Shown: in pieces, positions 31,927-40,830 of the stretch | Numbering within the stretch: the stretch's first letter is position 1 | Layout of the letters: each line of letters begins with the position of its first letter | Assembly: GCA_902476645.1 (NCBI GenBank) | Contig: CABSEG010000015.1 | Span: 1 to 43,918, forward strand | Origin: an uncultured Lachnospiraceae bacterium | GTDB lineage: Bacteria; Bacillota; Clostridia; Lachnospirales; Lachnospiraceae | Direction of reading: 5' to 3' | Length of the DNA: 43,918 bases | Position numbers and translations under genes: made by a program | The notes under the pieces: generated by a model | What the model was told of the DNA's origin: nothing | Database searches by the model: none | Seen by the model: only the letters and a program-made list of their open reading frames with translations

Positions 31927-33624
31927 TTACACAAAATACATTTCCAGACTTCCGGCAATCTCCTTTTCCATGGCGGACGCGTCTTCCTGACTGTCTGCGC
32001 TGACAGAAATGTAGGTTTTCAGCTTTGGCTCTGTCCCGGATGGTCTTACTACAACGGAACAATGATCCTCTAACAAAAATTTTAACACATCGGACTTCGG
32101 AAGTCCGTCCAGTCCCTGGGCATAGTCCAGACACTGTACCACCTTCTTCGGCCCAAAAGCAGACACTCCTGTGCGAAATCCTGCCATAATCTGCTGCATT
32201 TTTTCAAACCCGGACGCTCCTTCGAATTCGTAGGAATGAAGGGTATTCAGGCAATAGCCATAGGTACGGTAAAGCTCCTGCAATTTCTCTAACAGGCCGA
32301 TGCCCTTTGATTTATAGTAGGCAAACATCTCACAAATTAAAAATGCCCCGTCTACAGCGTCCTTGTCCCTCACATAGGAGCCACTCAGATATCCGTAGCT
32401 CTCCTCAAAACCGAAAATATAGGAATCCGATTTGCCCTTCTCTTCCAGAAAACCGATTTGTTCCCCGATAAATTTAAAGCCGGTCAACACATTGATGGTG
32501 CGTACGCCATAATGGGCTGCTATCCGCTCCGCCATGTCAATGGTTACAATGGTTTTTACCATCACCGGATCCTGCGGCATGGTTTTCATTTGGCTGCGTC
32601 TGGCACAAATATAATCCAACAACAGCATTCCCGTTTCATTTCCGGTCAAAAGCACATATTCCCCAAACCGGTTTTTTACCGCAATGCCCACACGGTCACA
32701 ATCCGGGTCTGTGGCCAGCAAAAGATCAGCATGTTCCTTTTTCGCGTATTCCATACCAAGAGACATCGCCTCTTTCATTTCCGGATTGGGATAAGGGCAG
32801 GTTGGAAAGTTTCCATCCGGCTGTTCCTGCTCTTTTACCACCGTCACTCTGGAATAGCCGGATTCTTTCAAGGTACGAAGTACCGGCCTCAATCCCGTGC
32901 CATTTAGAGGGGAATAGACAATGGCCACATCCCGGTCCACAGGAGTGTTCTCATCCAAAAGAGTCTGCCCTTTTACCGCTTCCACAAAGTCCGTATACAC
33001 CGTCTCCGGAATATACCGGATCTTTCCGCTGCGTATCCCTTCCTCAAACTCCATAGTCTCTATTCCATCAAAAGTATCCAGCTTTTCAATCTCTTCTAAG
33101 ATCTGCGCGGCAGCTTCTGTGGTAATCTGGCAGCCGTCCGGGCCGTAAACCTTATATCCATTGTATTTGGAAGGATTGTGGGAGGCTGTCACCATGATAC
33201 CTGCCGCACAGTGTAATGTTCTGACCGCAAAGGAAAGACAGGGCGTAGGCATTAGCTGATCGTAAATCCAGACTGCGATACCGTTAGCAGCAAAGACTCC
33301 TGACGCAACCTGTGCAAACAAATCTGATTTGATTCTGGAATCATAGCTGACTGCAATCTTTCTCTCATCCTGAGAGAAATGCTTTTTGATATAGTCCGCC
33401 AATCCCTGGGAAGCCTTTGCTACCGTATAAATATTCATACGGTTGGTACCTGCTCCGATGACCCCTCTCAGGCCACCGGTCCCGAAGGCTAAATCCCGAT
33501 AAAACGCATCTTCCATTTTTTCCGGATTTCCCGCCATTTCCTTTAATTCTCTCGCCACGTCCGCATCCTTTGTGGCTTTTTTCTTCCAGAGCTCATATTG
33601 CTCCGTCATTTTTACCTTGTCCAT
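31927..33624 (-). CDS. Phosphohexomutase (phosphoglucomutase/phosphomannomutase)
   Basis: Interconverts hexose 6- and 1-phosphates. The 565 residues match the long PgcA-like subgroup: FGTGGLRGVIGAG near 48-59, phospho-serine loop GIMVTASHNPSKYNGYK with Ser148, metal loop TDPDCDR, sugar-specificity GFEESYGYL, and the phosphate-binding RPSGTEPKLKTY near the C-terminus. Between manA and manC products a mannose-6-P to mannose-1-P step is required, and this gene at the end of that operon is the natural candidate. Activity on glucose phosphates is equally possible from sequence. Confidence 0.92.
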   Translation of the reverse strand: MDKVKMTEQYELWKKKATKDADVARELKEMAGNPEKMEDAFYRDLAFGTGGLRGVIGAGTNRMNIYTVAKASQGLADYIKKHFSQDERKIAVSYDSRIKSDLFAQVASGVFAANGIAVWIYDQLMPTPCLSFAVRTLHCAAGIMVTASHNPSKYNGYKVYGPDGCQITTEAAAQILEEIEKLDTFDGIETMEFEEGIRSGKIRYIPETVYTDFVEAVKGQTLLDENTPVDRDVAIVYSPLNGTGLRPVLRTLKESGYSRVTVVKEQEQPDGNFPTCPYPNPEMKEAMSLGMEYAKKEHADLLLATDPDCDRVGIAVKNRFGEYVLLTGNETGMLLLDYICARRSQMKTMPQDPVMVKTIVTIDMAERIAAHYGVRTINVLTGFKFIGEQIGFLEEKGKSDSYIFGFEESYGYLSGSYVRDKDAVDGAFLICEMFAYYKSKGIGLLEKLQELYRTYGYCLNTLHSYEFEGASGFEKMQQIMAGFRTGVSAFGPKKVVQCLDYAQGLDGLPKSDVLKFLLEDHCSVVVRPSGTEPKLKTYISVSADSQEDASAMEKEIAGSLEMYFV

Positions 33625-33635
33625 CTCTTATCTCC

Positions 33636-34643
33636 TTAACAACTTACCTTTAATAGCTGAGCCTTCCCATGAAGCTTCATGGGAATCGAATTTGCCGGGA
33701 TAAAAATACAATCTCCTTTGAAGAAATTGATAAATTCTCCCTCCTCCCCAAAGAGTACTCCACATCCTCTGGTGCACAAAAGTACCTGAAAGGAATTGCT
33801 CCCTGTCTGAAACTCTGCCATCTGTCTGCATCTTTCCGTATTAATCAGCTGACGCTCTACCTGAAAATATTTACACCGGCAAAGCAGTTCCAGAGCACAC
33901 CCCGGCTGATACTTCAGCACGCGCATAGGCTGCCTTGGCTCCGCGCTCCCCTTCAGATTTACCACATCCAGAGCTTTATCGATGTGAAGCTGTCTTTTCT
34001 GACCATTTTTATCCACCCGTTCATAGTCATACATCCGATATGTGAGGTTAGAACTCTCCTGAATCTCCGCTATTAAGGTGCCTGCCCCTATGGCATGTAC
34101 CATTCCCGGCTCGATATAAAAGACATCGTCTTTTTTGATCCTTACCTTTTGCAGATACTTTTCCACAGTACCGCGTTCCAGGCTCTGTCTCAGAGTTTTC
34201 TTATCCATATCGTGATAAAATCCATAGACCAGCTTTGCATCCCTGGATGCGTCCAACACATACCACATCTCTGTCTTTCCAAGAGAGCCATTCTCGTGCT
34301 TCATGGCGTAAACATCATCTGGATGAACTTGAACAGATAAATCTTTTTTCGCGTCAATCAGTTTGATCAGAATGGGAAGCTCCCCATTCGTTCTGGGATG
34401 GGTTCCCAGATATTCCGGATGTTCACCCAGCACCTGGGAGAGCGGCTTACCTGTATGCTCCCCACTGGCCACCTCGCTTAGACCGTCCGGATGTGTGGAA
34501 CACTCCCAGGTTTCCGCCAGAGGGGTAAGATCGATTCCTTTGGAAAAGTCGTCGTTTAGCCGGCTCCCTCCCCAGAGATAATCTTTCCCCGCAGGCTTTA
34601 GCAAAAATGGCTTAGTCTTCCAGTTCAAACTTTTGTTTGTCAT
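33636..34643 (-). CDS. manA: Class I mannose-6-phosphate isomerase
   Basis: Converts fructose-6-phosphate to mannose-6-phosphate. From the ATG at 34641-34643 the protein has 335 residues: PAGKDYLWGGSRL, zinc-binding SVQVHPDDVYA, EMWYVLDA, and FYIEPGMVHAIGAGTLIAEIQESSNLTYRMYD. The short length and lone cupin core fit the Firmicutes ManA/Pmi type. It overlaps the end of manC by about 30 bases. AAGGAG lies ten bases before the chosen ATG. An earlier in-frame start to 34676 is less likely. The phosphohexomutase gene follows after 11 bases. Confidence 0.92.
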   Translation of the reverse strand: MTNKSLNWKTKPFLLKPAGKDYLWGGSRLNDDFSKGIDLTPLAETWECSTHPDGLSEVASGEHTGKPLSQVLGEHPEYLGTHPRTNGELPILIKLIDAKKDLSVQVHPDDVYAMKHENGSLGKTEMWYVLDASRDAKLVYGFYHDMDKKTLRQSLERGTVEKYLQKVRIKKDDVFYIEPGMVHAIGAGTLIAEIQESSNLTYRMYDYERVDKNGQKRQLHIDKALDVVNLKGSAEPRQPMRVLKYQPGCALELLCRCKYFQVERQLINTERCRQMAEFQTGSNSFQVLLCTRGCGVLFGEEGEFINFFKGDCIFIPANSIPMKLHGKAQLLKVSC

Positions 34644-35928
34644 GCACGCTGATCTCCTTACCCAACTGTACTTCAATCACGTTTAGCTCTGTATCGGCGA
34701 TGATGGTATGTCTGCATCCCGCCTGCATAGTCACCACGTCTCCGGCCTTTACGGGCTGTTCCATGCCATCCACAATGGTTCTTCCCTCTCCGGAAATAAT
34801 TGTCCAAACCTCATCTCTTCTTTCATGGCTGTGGTAATTCATACGATGACCCGGATTTAATATAACTTTAATCGTCATACTCTCCTCTTCGATGTCTAAC
34901 ACCCGGAAGCTTCCCCAGGACTTCTCCGCAAACATGATCTGCTGATCTATCTGATCCACATAAGGCTTAATGTAGCTGGACTGCTCTTTGTCGGAGACAA
35001 GAATTCCTTCCGGACTGGCAGAAACCACCACATCTTTCAATCCCATGCAAAGTACCGGAACGTCCAACTCATTAATGACATGCACATTTTCACAGGTTTC
35101 ATTCAGCATCGCTTCACCCACGCTGGTGTCTTCCATGGCCTCTGTCAGTGTATTCCAGGTCCCCAAATCTTTCCACTGACCCTGGAAGCGCATCACCTGG
35201 ATCTGTTTTTCCTTTTCCACCACCGCATAGTCAAAACTGATTTTCGTAAGAGTTTCATACTTGGAGAACAGATCCTCATAATCTGTAAAATCAATCAACT
35301 CATGGGCTCTCTTTAACACATAGTTGAGCCTATAAGCAAACACACCCCCGTTCCACAAAGCGCCCTTACGGATATATGCTTTTGCAGTCTCAGCGTCCGG
35401 CTTCTCTTTAAACGTATCCACAAGACTTACCTTTTCCTGGTCCGACGGGATAATATATCCATACTTTTCACTGGGATAGGTGGGCTCGATTCCCATCAGA
35501 ACCAAATTCGCGTCGCCCTTCTCGGCCAGACGGCCCAGTTCTTTTATCGCTTCAAAATAATCTTCTTCCACATAAGGATCCACCGGACATACCACCACAG
35601 ATTCCTCTCCGGAAACCCCCTTCACATCATGAAGATAGGCACTGGCCAGCGCAATAGCCGGAAAGGTGTCTCTTCTGCAAGGTTCTACACAGATTCCTAC
35701 GCCCTCGCCCAGCTGGTTGTGAATGGCGGATACCTGCGTCTTAGAAGTAGCTATGGTTACTGTGGCATCTTTGTCCACGGAACGGATTTGGCGGTACACC
35801 CGCTGTACCATGGATTCAAACTCTCCGTCCTCCTTTTTAAAAATCTTGATAAATTGCTTGGAACGAATATCGTTAGACAGAGGCCACAAACGTTTTCCTG
35901 AGCCCCCGGACAGTAATACTATATTCAT
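34612..35928 (-). CDS. manC: Mannose-1-phosphate guanylyltransferase with C-terminal cupin
   Basis: Makes GDP-mannose from GTP and mannose-1-phosphate. The 438 residues have the nucleotidyltransferase signature LSGGSGKRLWPLSND at the N-terminus, EPCRRDTFPAIALA, PVDPYVEEDYF, FKEKPD and WNGGVFAYR, followed by a beta-helix linker and a cupin (GSFRVLDIEEESMTIKVILNPGHRMNYHSHERRDEVW) like the isomerase half of bifunctional GMP-PMI enzymes. A separate class I manA follows, so the cupin may be regulatory or redundant. GGAAAGGAAG precedes the ATG, close after a hairpin in the 92-base leader. Confidence 0.92.
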   Translation of the reverse strand: MNIVLLSGGSGKRLWPLSNDIRSKQFIKIFKKEDGEFESMVQRVYRQIRSVDKDATVTIATSKTQVSAIHNQLGEGVGICVEPCRRDTFPAIALASAYLHDVKGVSGEESVVVCPVDPYVEEDYFEAIKELGRLAEKGDANLVLMGIEPTYPSEKYGYIIPSDQEKVSLVDTFKEKPDAETAKAYIRKGALWNGGVFAYRLNYVLKRAHELIDFTDYEDLFSKYETLTKISFDYAVVEKEKQIQVMRFQGQWKDLGTWNTLTEAMEDTSVGEAMLNETCENVHVINELDVPVLCMGLKDVVVSASPEGILVSDKEQSSYIKPYVDQIDQQIMFAEKSWGSFRVLDIEEESMTIKVILNPGHRMNYHSHERRDEVWTIISGEGRTIVDGMEQPVKAGDVVTMQAGCRHTIIADTELNVIEVQLGKEISVHDKQKFELED

Positions 35929-35942
35929 CTTTCTTCCTTTCC

Positions 35943-36018
35943 GGACAAATCACACATTTTTGTCCTTTTGTATAACTAAGACCGCTCTATCCTGTAGGGA
36001 TACAACGGTCTGTTTTTT
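35943..36018. promoter_or_regulatory. Two hairpins in the fcl-manC spacer
   Basis: Hairpin A: AGACCG (35979-35984) with CGGTCT (36006-36011) and an inner TATCC/GGATA stem, followed on the plus strand by GTTTTTTATTT. Hairpin B: GGACAAA (35943-35949) with TTTGTCC (35959-35965), next to the manC ribosome site. As a terminator, hairpin A points along the plus strand, where no gene ends. On the minus strand both lie in the manC leader. Whether they terminate, stabilise or regulate is not clear. Confidence 0.5.
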
Positions 36019-36020
36019 AT

Positions 36021-36965
36021 TTATCGCTCTGCTCTCATCGGATTATGCAGGAAATCCTCATAAGCCAGCCGGATTCCATCTTCCAATTCCGTCTGATAGC
36101 TCCAGCCCAGCTTCTGAAGCTTTGATACATCCAAAAGCTTTCTGGGCGTACCATCCGGCTTAGAGGCATCCCACTTGATCACTCCCTGATATCCAATCAC
36201 TTTTGCCGTCAGTTCGGCCAATTCCTTAATGGTAAGTTCCTTTCCGCTACCCACATTCACAGTCTCGTCTCCGGAATAATGATTCATCAGGAATACACAG
36301 GCGTCTGCCAAATCATCCACATATAAAAACTCACGTAAAGGCGCCCCGGTTCCCCAGCAGGTAACTTCCTTTAGTCCTGCTTCCTTTGCCTCATGAAACC
36401 TGCGGATAAAAGCAGGCAGTACATGGCTGTGGGTGGGATGGTAATTATCATTGGGGCCGTAAAGGTTGGTTGGCATGGCAGAAATATAATCGGTACCATA
36501 CTGTCTGTTCAAAAACTCGCAGTATTTTAAGCCTGAGATCTTTGCCAGCGCATAGGCTTCGTTGGTCTTTTCCAGCTCTGAGGTAAGCAGGCACCTCTCC
36601 GGCATGGGCTGAGGCGCCATTCTGGGATAAATACAAGAAGATCCCAAAAACAAAAGTTTCTTACAGTGATTTTCCCAGGCAGAGTGAATGACATTCATCT
36701 CCAGAATCATGTTATCATACATAAAATCTGCCAAAGCACTCTGGTTTGCCACAATACCTCCTACTTTTGCAGCTGCCAGAAAGACATAATCCGGTTTTTC
36801 CTGCGCAAAAAACGCTTCTACCTCCGTCTGCCGGCAAAGATTTAACTCCTTATGCGTCCTGGTGATAATATTATGGTAGCCTTCCTTTTCCAAGGCCCGG
36901 ATAATGGCGGAGCCCACCATCCCCCGGTGTCCGGCCACATAAATCTTCGCATCTTTCTCCATCAT
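36021..36965 (-). CDS. fcl: GDP-L-fucose synthase
   Basis: Epimerase-reductase converting GDP-4-keto-6-deoxymannose to GDP-L-fucose with NADPH. The 314 residues show the Rossmann motif AGHRGMVGSAIIRAL, FLGSSCIYPRMAPQPMPE, and the SDR catalytic Tyr-Lys in EAYALAKISGLKYCE, then NLYGPNDNYHPTHSHVLPA and WGTGAPLREFLYVDDLA, all characteristic of Fcl/WcaG. It begins with two consecutive ATG codons (36963-36965 and 36960-36962). The dehydratase gene lies 20 bases upstream. Confidence 0.95.
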   Translation of the reverse strand: MMEKDAKIYVAGHRGMVGSAIIRALEKEGYHNIITRTHKELNLCRQTEVEAFFAQEKPDYVFLAAAKVGGIVANQSALADFMYDNMILEMNVIHSAWENHCKKLLFLGSSCIYPRMAPQPMPERCLLTSELEKTNEAYALAKISGLKYCEFLNRQYGTDYISAMPTNLYGPNDNYHPTHSHVLPAFIRRFHEAKEAGLKEVTCWGTGAPLREFLYVDDLADACVFLMNHYSGDETVNVGSGKELTIKELAELTAKVIGYQGVIKWDASKPDGTPRKLLDVSKLQKLGWSYQTELEDGIRLAYEDFLHNPMRAER

Positions 36966-36985
36966 GATTTCTTCCCTCTTTCTCC

Positions 36986-38047
36986 TTACTGAACCTGTTC
37001 TAACGCTCTTTTAATAGCCGCTTCTCTCTTGGCCAGTTCTCTGTCATGCTCTGCCATGATGCGTACCAGCTCCTCATAACTGGTCTTTTGCGGGTTCCAT
37101 CCCAGAACGGTTTTGGCTTTTGTAGGATCTCCCCAGAGATTGTCCACATCCGTAGGTCTGAACCAGGCCGGATTTACGCACACCAGCATCTTTCCGGTTT
37201 TTTGATCATACCCCTTCTCATCCAGTCCGCTTCCCTCCCAGCGCAGCTCAATCCCGTTGGCGCGAAAAGCTTTTTCCGTAAAATCTCTCACGGTATGCTG
37301 TTCTCCGGTGGCAATTACAAAATCTTCCGGTACATCGTGCTGTAAAATCATCCACATACATTCAACATAATCCTTTGCATAGCCCCAATCTCTTTTAGAA
37401 TCCATATTTCCAAGCTCCAGATGATCCTGAAGGCCTTCTGCGATCCGTCCGGCGGCCAGCGTGATTTTTCTCGTTACAAAATTCTCTCCGCGTCTTTCGG
37501 ATTCATGGTTAAATAAGATTCCGTTTACTGCAAACATCCCATAAGCTTCCCGGTATTCTTTTGTAATCCAGAATCCATACTGCTTGGCTACCGCATAGGG
37601 ACTGTAGGGATGGAATGGTGTCGTCTCCTTCTGGGGAACCTCTTCCACTTTTCCGTATAGCTCGGATGTGGATGCCTGATAGATTCTGGTTTTTTTCGTC
37701 AAACCTAAAATACGTACCGCCTCCAGGATCCTCAAAACCCCGATCGCGTCCACATCACCAGAGTACTCCGGTACGTCAAAAGAAACCTGCACATGTGATT
37801 GGGCCGCCAGATTATAGATTTCATCAGGCTGTACCAGATTGATAATTCGAATCAAGGAGGAAGAATCTGATAAATCTCCATCGTGAAGCGTCACCGCATG
37901 TTTTTCAATCAGATGATCGATCCGGGCCGTATTTGAAATCGATGCCCTTCTCGTAATCCCGTGCACTTCATAGCCCTTTTCCAATAAAAACTCTGCCAGA
38001 TAAGAACCATCCTGGCCTGTAATTCCTGTAATCAATGCTTTTTTCAT
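36986..38047 (-). CDS. gmd: GDP-mannose 4,6-dehydratase
   Basis: First committed step to GDP-fucose, an NADP-dependent SDR. The 353 residues contain ALITGITGQDGSYLAEFLLEKGYEVHG, the QASTSELYGKVEEVPQKETTPFHPYSPYAVAK catalytic block (Ser/Tyr/Lys), NGILFNHESERRGENFVTRKI, LGNMDSKRDWGYAKDYVE and FRPTDVDNLWGDPTKAK. GAGGG lies about six bases before the ATG. It is the first gene of gmd-fcl-manC-manA-mutase and is divergent from the AraC regulator. Confidence 0.96.
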   Translation of the reverse strand: MKKALITGITGQDGSYLAEFLLEKGYEVHGITRRASISNTARIDHLIEKHAVTLHDGDLSDSSSLIRIINLVQPDEIYNLAAQSHVQVSFDVPEYSGDVDAIGVLRILEAVRILGLTKKTRIYQASTSELYGKVEEVPQKETTPFHPYSPYAVAKQYGFWITKEYREAYGMFAVNGILFNHESERRGENFVTRKITLAAGRIAEGLQDHLELGNMDSKRDWGYAKDYVECMWMILQHDVPEDFVIATGEQHTVRDFTEKAFRANGIELRWEGSGLDEKGYDQKTGKMLVCVNPAWFRPTDVDNLWGDPTKAKTVLGWNPQKTSYEELVRIMAEHDRELAKREAAIKRALEQVQ

Positions 38048-38128
38048 CTTTAACCCTCATCTTCCTATTCATTCACGCTTTATTATTGTGGCTTTTTCCC
38101 AGTTATATGCGCATGCATTCTGTTCGTC

Positions 38129-38160
38129 ATTATAATTGGAAATTCCCCACTTGAGAAGTG
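38129..38160 (-). promoter_or_regulatory. Promoter of the GDP-fucose operon with an overlapping inverted repeat
   Basis: On the minus strand TTCTCA (plus 38152-38157) and TATAAT (plus 38129-38134) are 17 bases apart. The -35 box is covered by CACTTgagAAGTG (38148-38160), a small palindrome that could be an operator. The candidate regulator is the divergent AraC protein. Confidence 0.55.
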
Positions 38161-38197
38161 TATATCTTGCAAAGCACTAGCATTATATTGACTTTTA

Positions 38198-38206
38198 TGT
38201 TATACT
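38198..38206 (+). promoter_or_regulatory. Extended -10 promoter element for the AraC-family gene
   Basis: TG at 38198-38199, one base, then TATACT (38201-38206). No good -35 box is found 17 bases upstream. It is placed about 50 bases before the start codon. Confidence 0.45.
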
Positions 38207-38254
38207 AAGTCATCAACAAAGAAATTTCTTTCAAAGATTAAGAGGAGCCTTGCC

Positions 38255-39115
38255 ATGGATACTTCCTTGTTTCACGGAAATCTTGTAACTTCAAACCGTA
38301 TTCTCTATACCCCATCCGACTTTGCCAAAACAAATTTGATCCATCTGCAGGAAATTGGGGAACTTCATGCTCAAAAGCCTCATACCAGCCAGCGCTCCAA
38401 CCTATTATCCTATTTGTTTTTTATGGTAATCAGAGGGGAGGGCACACTGGAGTATGATGGAAAAATCCATGCTCTTTTCCAGGGAGACTGTGTTTTTATT
38501 GATTGCAGAAAGCCCTATGCTCACCGTACTTCTTCTAATTTATGGAGCTTAAAATGGGCCCATTTCTATGGCCCCAATATGCATGCAATCTACGAAAAAT
38601 ATGTCCAGAGAGGCGGCAATCCCTGCTTTCACGCAGCAAATCTTTCTGCTTATGAAAGTATCCTGCAAGAAATCTATGAGATTGCTTCTTCCTCCTCCTA
38701 CATACGGGATATGAAAATCTACGAAAAGCTTACCTCTCTCTTAACACTTTTAATGGAGGAAAGCTGGAATCCAAAGAGAAATCTACGCAGTACCTCCCGA
38801 AAACGAAATCTGCAAAATGTCAAAGAATATCTGGACCAAAACTATCCCCAGAAAATCACTCTGGAGCAACTGGCTGACACCTTTTTTATCAATAAATTTT
38901 ATCTGACCCGGTGTTTTAAGGAACAATTTGGCATGTCTGTAAATCATTACCTGTTGCAGGTGCGTATTACCCACGCTAAGCAGCTTCTTCGTTTTACCGA
39001 TCTTGCCATAGAAAAGGTGGGACATGAATGCGGAATGAGCGATGCCAATTATTTTTCCAGAATGTTCAAAAAAGTAGAAGGTATTTCTCCCGGGGAATTT
39101 CGTAGGAGATGGTGA
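38255..39115 (+). CDS. AraC-family transcriptional regulator with cupin sensor domain
   Basis: 286 residues: an N-terminal cupin (about 45-100: RGEGTLEYDGKIHALFQGDCVFIDCRKPYAHRT) that in relatives binds sugars, a linker, and a C-terminal double helix-turn-helix (about 190-286: ITLEQLADTFFINKFYLTRCFKEQFG, then IEKVGHECGMSDANYFSRMFKKVEGISPGEFRRRW). It shares a 207-base divergent control region with gmd, so control of GDP-fucose supply is likely. The ligand cannot be told from sequence. Confidence 0.92.
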   Translation: MDTSLFHGNLVTSNRILYTPSDFAKTNLIHLQEIGELHAQKPHTSQRSNLLSYLFFMVIRGEGTLEYDGKIHALFQGDCVFIDCRKPYAHRTSSNLWSLKWAHFYGPNMHAIYEKYVQRGGNPCFHAANLSAYESILQEIYEIASSSSYIRDMKIYEKLTSLLTLLMEESWNPKRNLRSTSRKRNLQNVKEYLDQNYPQKITLEQLADTFFINKFYLTRCFKEQFGMSVNHYLLQVRITHAKQLLRFTDLAIEKVGHECGMSDANYFSRMFKKVEGISPGEFRRRW

Positions 39116-39170
39116 ATTTCCATCCCCTTCCCTCTTTTGAAGAAGCATTCTAAAAAATAGCATAAAAGTG

Positions 39171-39200
39171 TTGTAACTGGTATCGATCATAAGATATAAT
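39171..39200 (+). promoter_or_regulatory. Sigma-A-type promoter for the OrfA-like gene
   Basis: TTGTAA (39171-39176), an 18-base spacer and TATAAT (39195-39200), about 30 bases upstream of the start codon. Confidence 0.6.
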
Positions 39201-39230
39201 CAAATATCATAGAGAAATGAGGTGTTGACT

Positions 39231-39476
39231 ATGCCAAAAACTTACTCCCCTGAATTAAGAAAGAAAATCATTCGCCTTCATGAGGAAGAAGGGCGTTCTA
39301 TTAAAAGCATCCATGAAGAGTACGGTGTATCCAAGTCCATCATTTCCAAGTGGTGCAATGACTTCTTGAGGAAAAGTCAGACAGATCCCGAAGCAAGAGA
39401 GGAATACGAACGCATTCAGGAAATTTTGCAGCTTCGAAGAGAAATGGATCGACTTCGCAGTAAAATCTTTCGATGA
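39231..39476 (+). CDS. IS3-type OrfA-like helix-turn-helix protein, truncated
   Basis: 81 residues from the ATG at 39231 (GAGG eight bases upstream). The N-terminus PKTYSPELRKKIIRLHEEEGRSIKSIHEEYGVSKSIISKWCNDF is the transposase_8/IS3 OrfA helix-turn-helix. It then begins the leucine-zipper region (EILQLRREMDRLRSKIFR) but stops before the usual KENEFLKKAAAFFAKE tail. No OrfB with a DDE integrase domain, frameshift slippage site or terminal inverted repeats are seen nearby. It may be a relic of an insertion sequence, or a domesticated DNA-binding protein since it keeps a good promoter and ribosome site. Confidence 0.8.
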   Translation: MPKTYSPELRKKIIRLHEEEGRSIKSIHEEYGVSKSIISKWCNDFLRKSQTDPEAREEYERIQEILQLRREMDRLRSKIFR

Positions 39477-39496
39477 ATTAACAGAATCGGTTGGAT

Positions 39497-40789
39497 TTAT
39501 CTTAAAATACCATATTTTTGAAGTAATCGTATCCGGCGTTTTCCACGATGTAAAGATGATTTTATTACCATCTCTTTTTGCGGATTTCTTAAAAGATATT
39601 TTTTTATAAAACGAATCCATCGACGGATCCATTCCAGCGGTAAAAGATAAGGCTTTGTCATCAGCTCAGGCCGAAACATCATAAAGCTCTCTTTGGGAGG
39701 AAAAAGAAATATCATGATTCTTCGAAGCAAACTGCTGTCCGCTCCGCTTATGACCGCCATAGAAGTCATACGGGATGCAAGCAGTTTTTCTTTTGTATCA
39801 TTTCCGAATGCACCGCTATACAAAATATCCTCCAGTAATTCCTTTGGACGATAATATTTCCCGTTTGGCACTTCAAACCCAAGATACCTTTTTCCAATCT
39901 CCATACAATCACAGTAAAATGGATATCCCCCGGTTTCCTGAAGAGCTTTCCCAATATACTCCCAGTCCATTTCAGCAGCATATTTTTCTCTGAACAATAA
40001 AAGATCCAACACCTGGCGAATTCCTACCCCCCCTTCACAAAAGTGTTTTAAGGTATGAAAAAACAGAAAAAGATAATGATCCGTATACGTCATTGTCCTG
40101 ATTCGGTGCCCCTGTATATCACATTCCAGGTAATGTTTCGTTACATCCTTAAAATAATCATTAAAAGTTCTTTTAATCATGCTTTCCTGACCAATGGGAT
40201 TCAGATGGAGTTCGATGGAAAGTCCGCTAGGATGGCAAAATGTAACTTCCTGAATCTCATCCAAAATTTGCTCGCATTCTTTCTTATCCTCTATCTCATA
40301 AAAATTATCTAACAAGATCCCCTTGGTTTGTTCAAACTCCTTTGGAGTAATGAGAAAATCTTCATCAGCAGAGGGTCTGCAATCCGCATACCTTCCATAT
40401 AATTTGCGGCAGATAATACCTTTAAGGATAAGAGGAAAGACTCCTTGTTCCTGAAGTTTCCCGTAAATGTCAAACAACAGTTCCGTACGTCTCATCTGCC
40501 CTGCTATGCTGCCAATTACACTGGGAGCATATCTTTGATATACTTCTGATGTAACAAAAGTATCCGAAATTTCAGATGCCAGTTCAAAAATAAGTGCCAA
40601 CAGATTGTGTGATCTGGCCAGCAGCAGCACCGGCTCCCAATCAAATTGGGGACTGCGTAATCGCTTTTCCATCGCCTCATCCGTCTTTTTAGGATGGAAA
40701 CAAAATTTTAGAAGATAGATAAATTCTTGGATGGTTGTCTTCTTCACTTGATTTTGTTTTTCTGATTGTACTCTATCTCTCGCCCCCAT
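39497..40789 (-). CDS. NTP_transf_5-type nucleotidyltransferase family protein 1
   Basis: 430 residues of the uncharacterised nucleotidyltransferase family (PF14907 type). The active-site pattern is present: LKGIICRKLYG near 122-132, then CRPSADEDFLI with the metal-binding acidic pair Asp142/Asp144, and a downstream third acidic strand region (LSIELHLNPIG). The helical C-terminal half includes the DHYLFLFFHTLKHFCEGGVGIRQVLDLLLF block typical of the family. A basic tail (RGKRRIRLLQKYG) ends it. The substrate is unknown. Relatives occur in paeninodin-type lasso-peptide and exopolysaccharide loci. It has its own promoter (40831-40860) and GAGGAG before the ATG. Confidence 0.85.
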   Translation of the reverse strand: MGARDRVQSEKQNQVKKTTIQEFIYLLKFCFHPKKTDEAMEKRLRSPQFDWEPVLLLARSHNLLALIFELASEISDTFVTSEVYQRYAPSVIGSIAGQMRRTELLFDIYGKLQEQGVFPLILKGIICRKLYGRYADCRPSADEDFLITPKEFEQTKGILLDNFYEIEDKKECEQILDEIQEVTFCHPSGLSIELHLNPIGQESMIKRTFNDYFKDVTKHYLECDIQGHRIRTMTYTDHYLFLFFHTLKHFCEGGVGIRQVLDLLLFREKYAAEMDWEYIGKALQETGGYPFYCDCMEIGKRYLGFEVPNGKYYRPKELLEDILYSGAFGNDTKEKLLASRMTSMAVISGADSSLLRRIMIFLFPPKESFMMFRPELMTKPYLLPLEWIRRWIRFIKKYLLRNPQKEMVIKSSLHRGKRRIRLLQKYGILR

Positions 40790-40830
40790 ATATAGATCTC
40801 CTCAAAAGATCTGCTTCCCGGTTCTTTTAT

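Noticed and set aside
39479..39605. Possible OrfB or frameshifted tail after the OrfA-like gene
   Set aside because: The shifted frame encodes about 40 residues with no DDE-integrase resemblance and lies antisense to nucleotidyltransferase 1.
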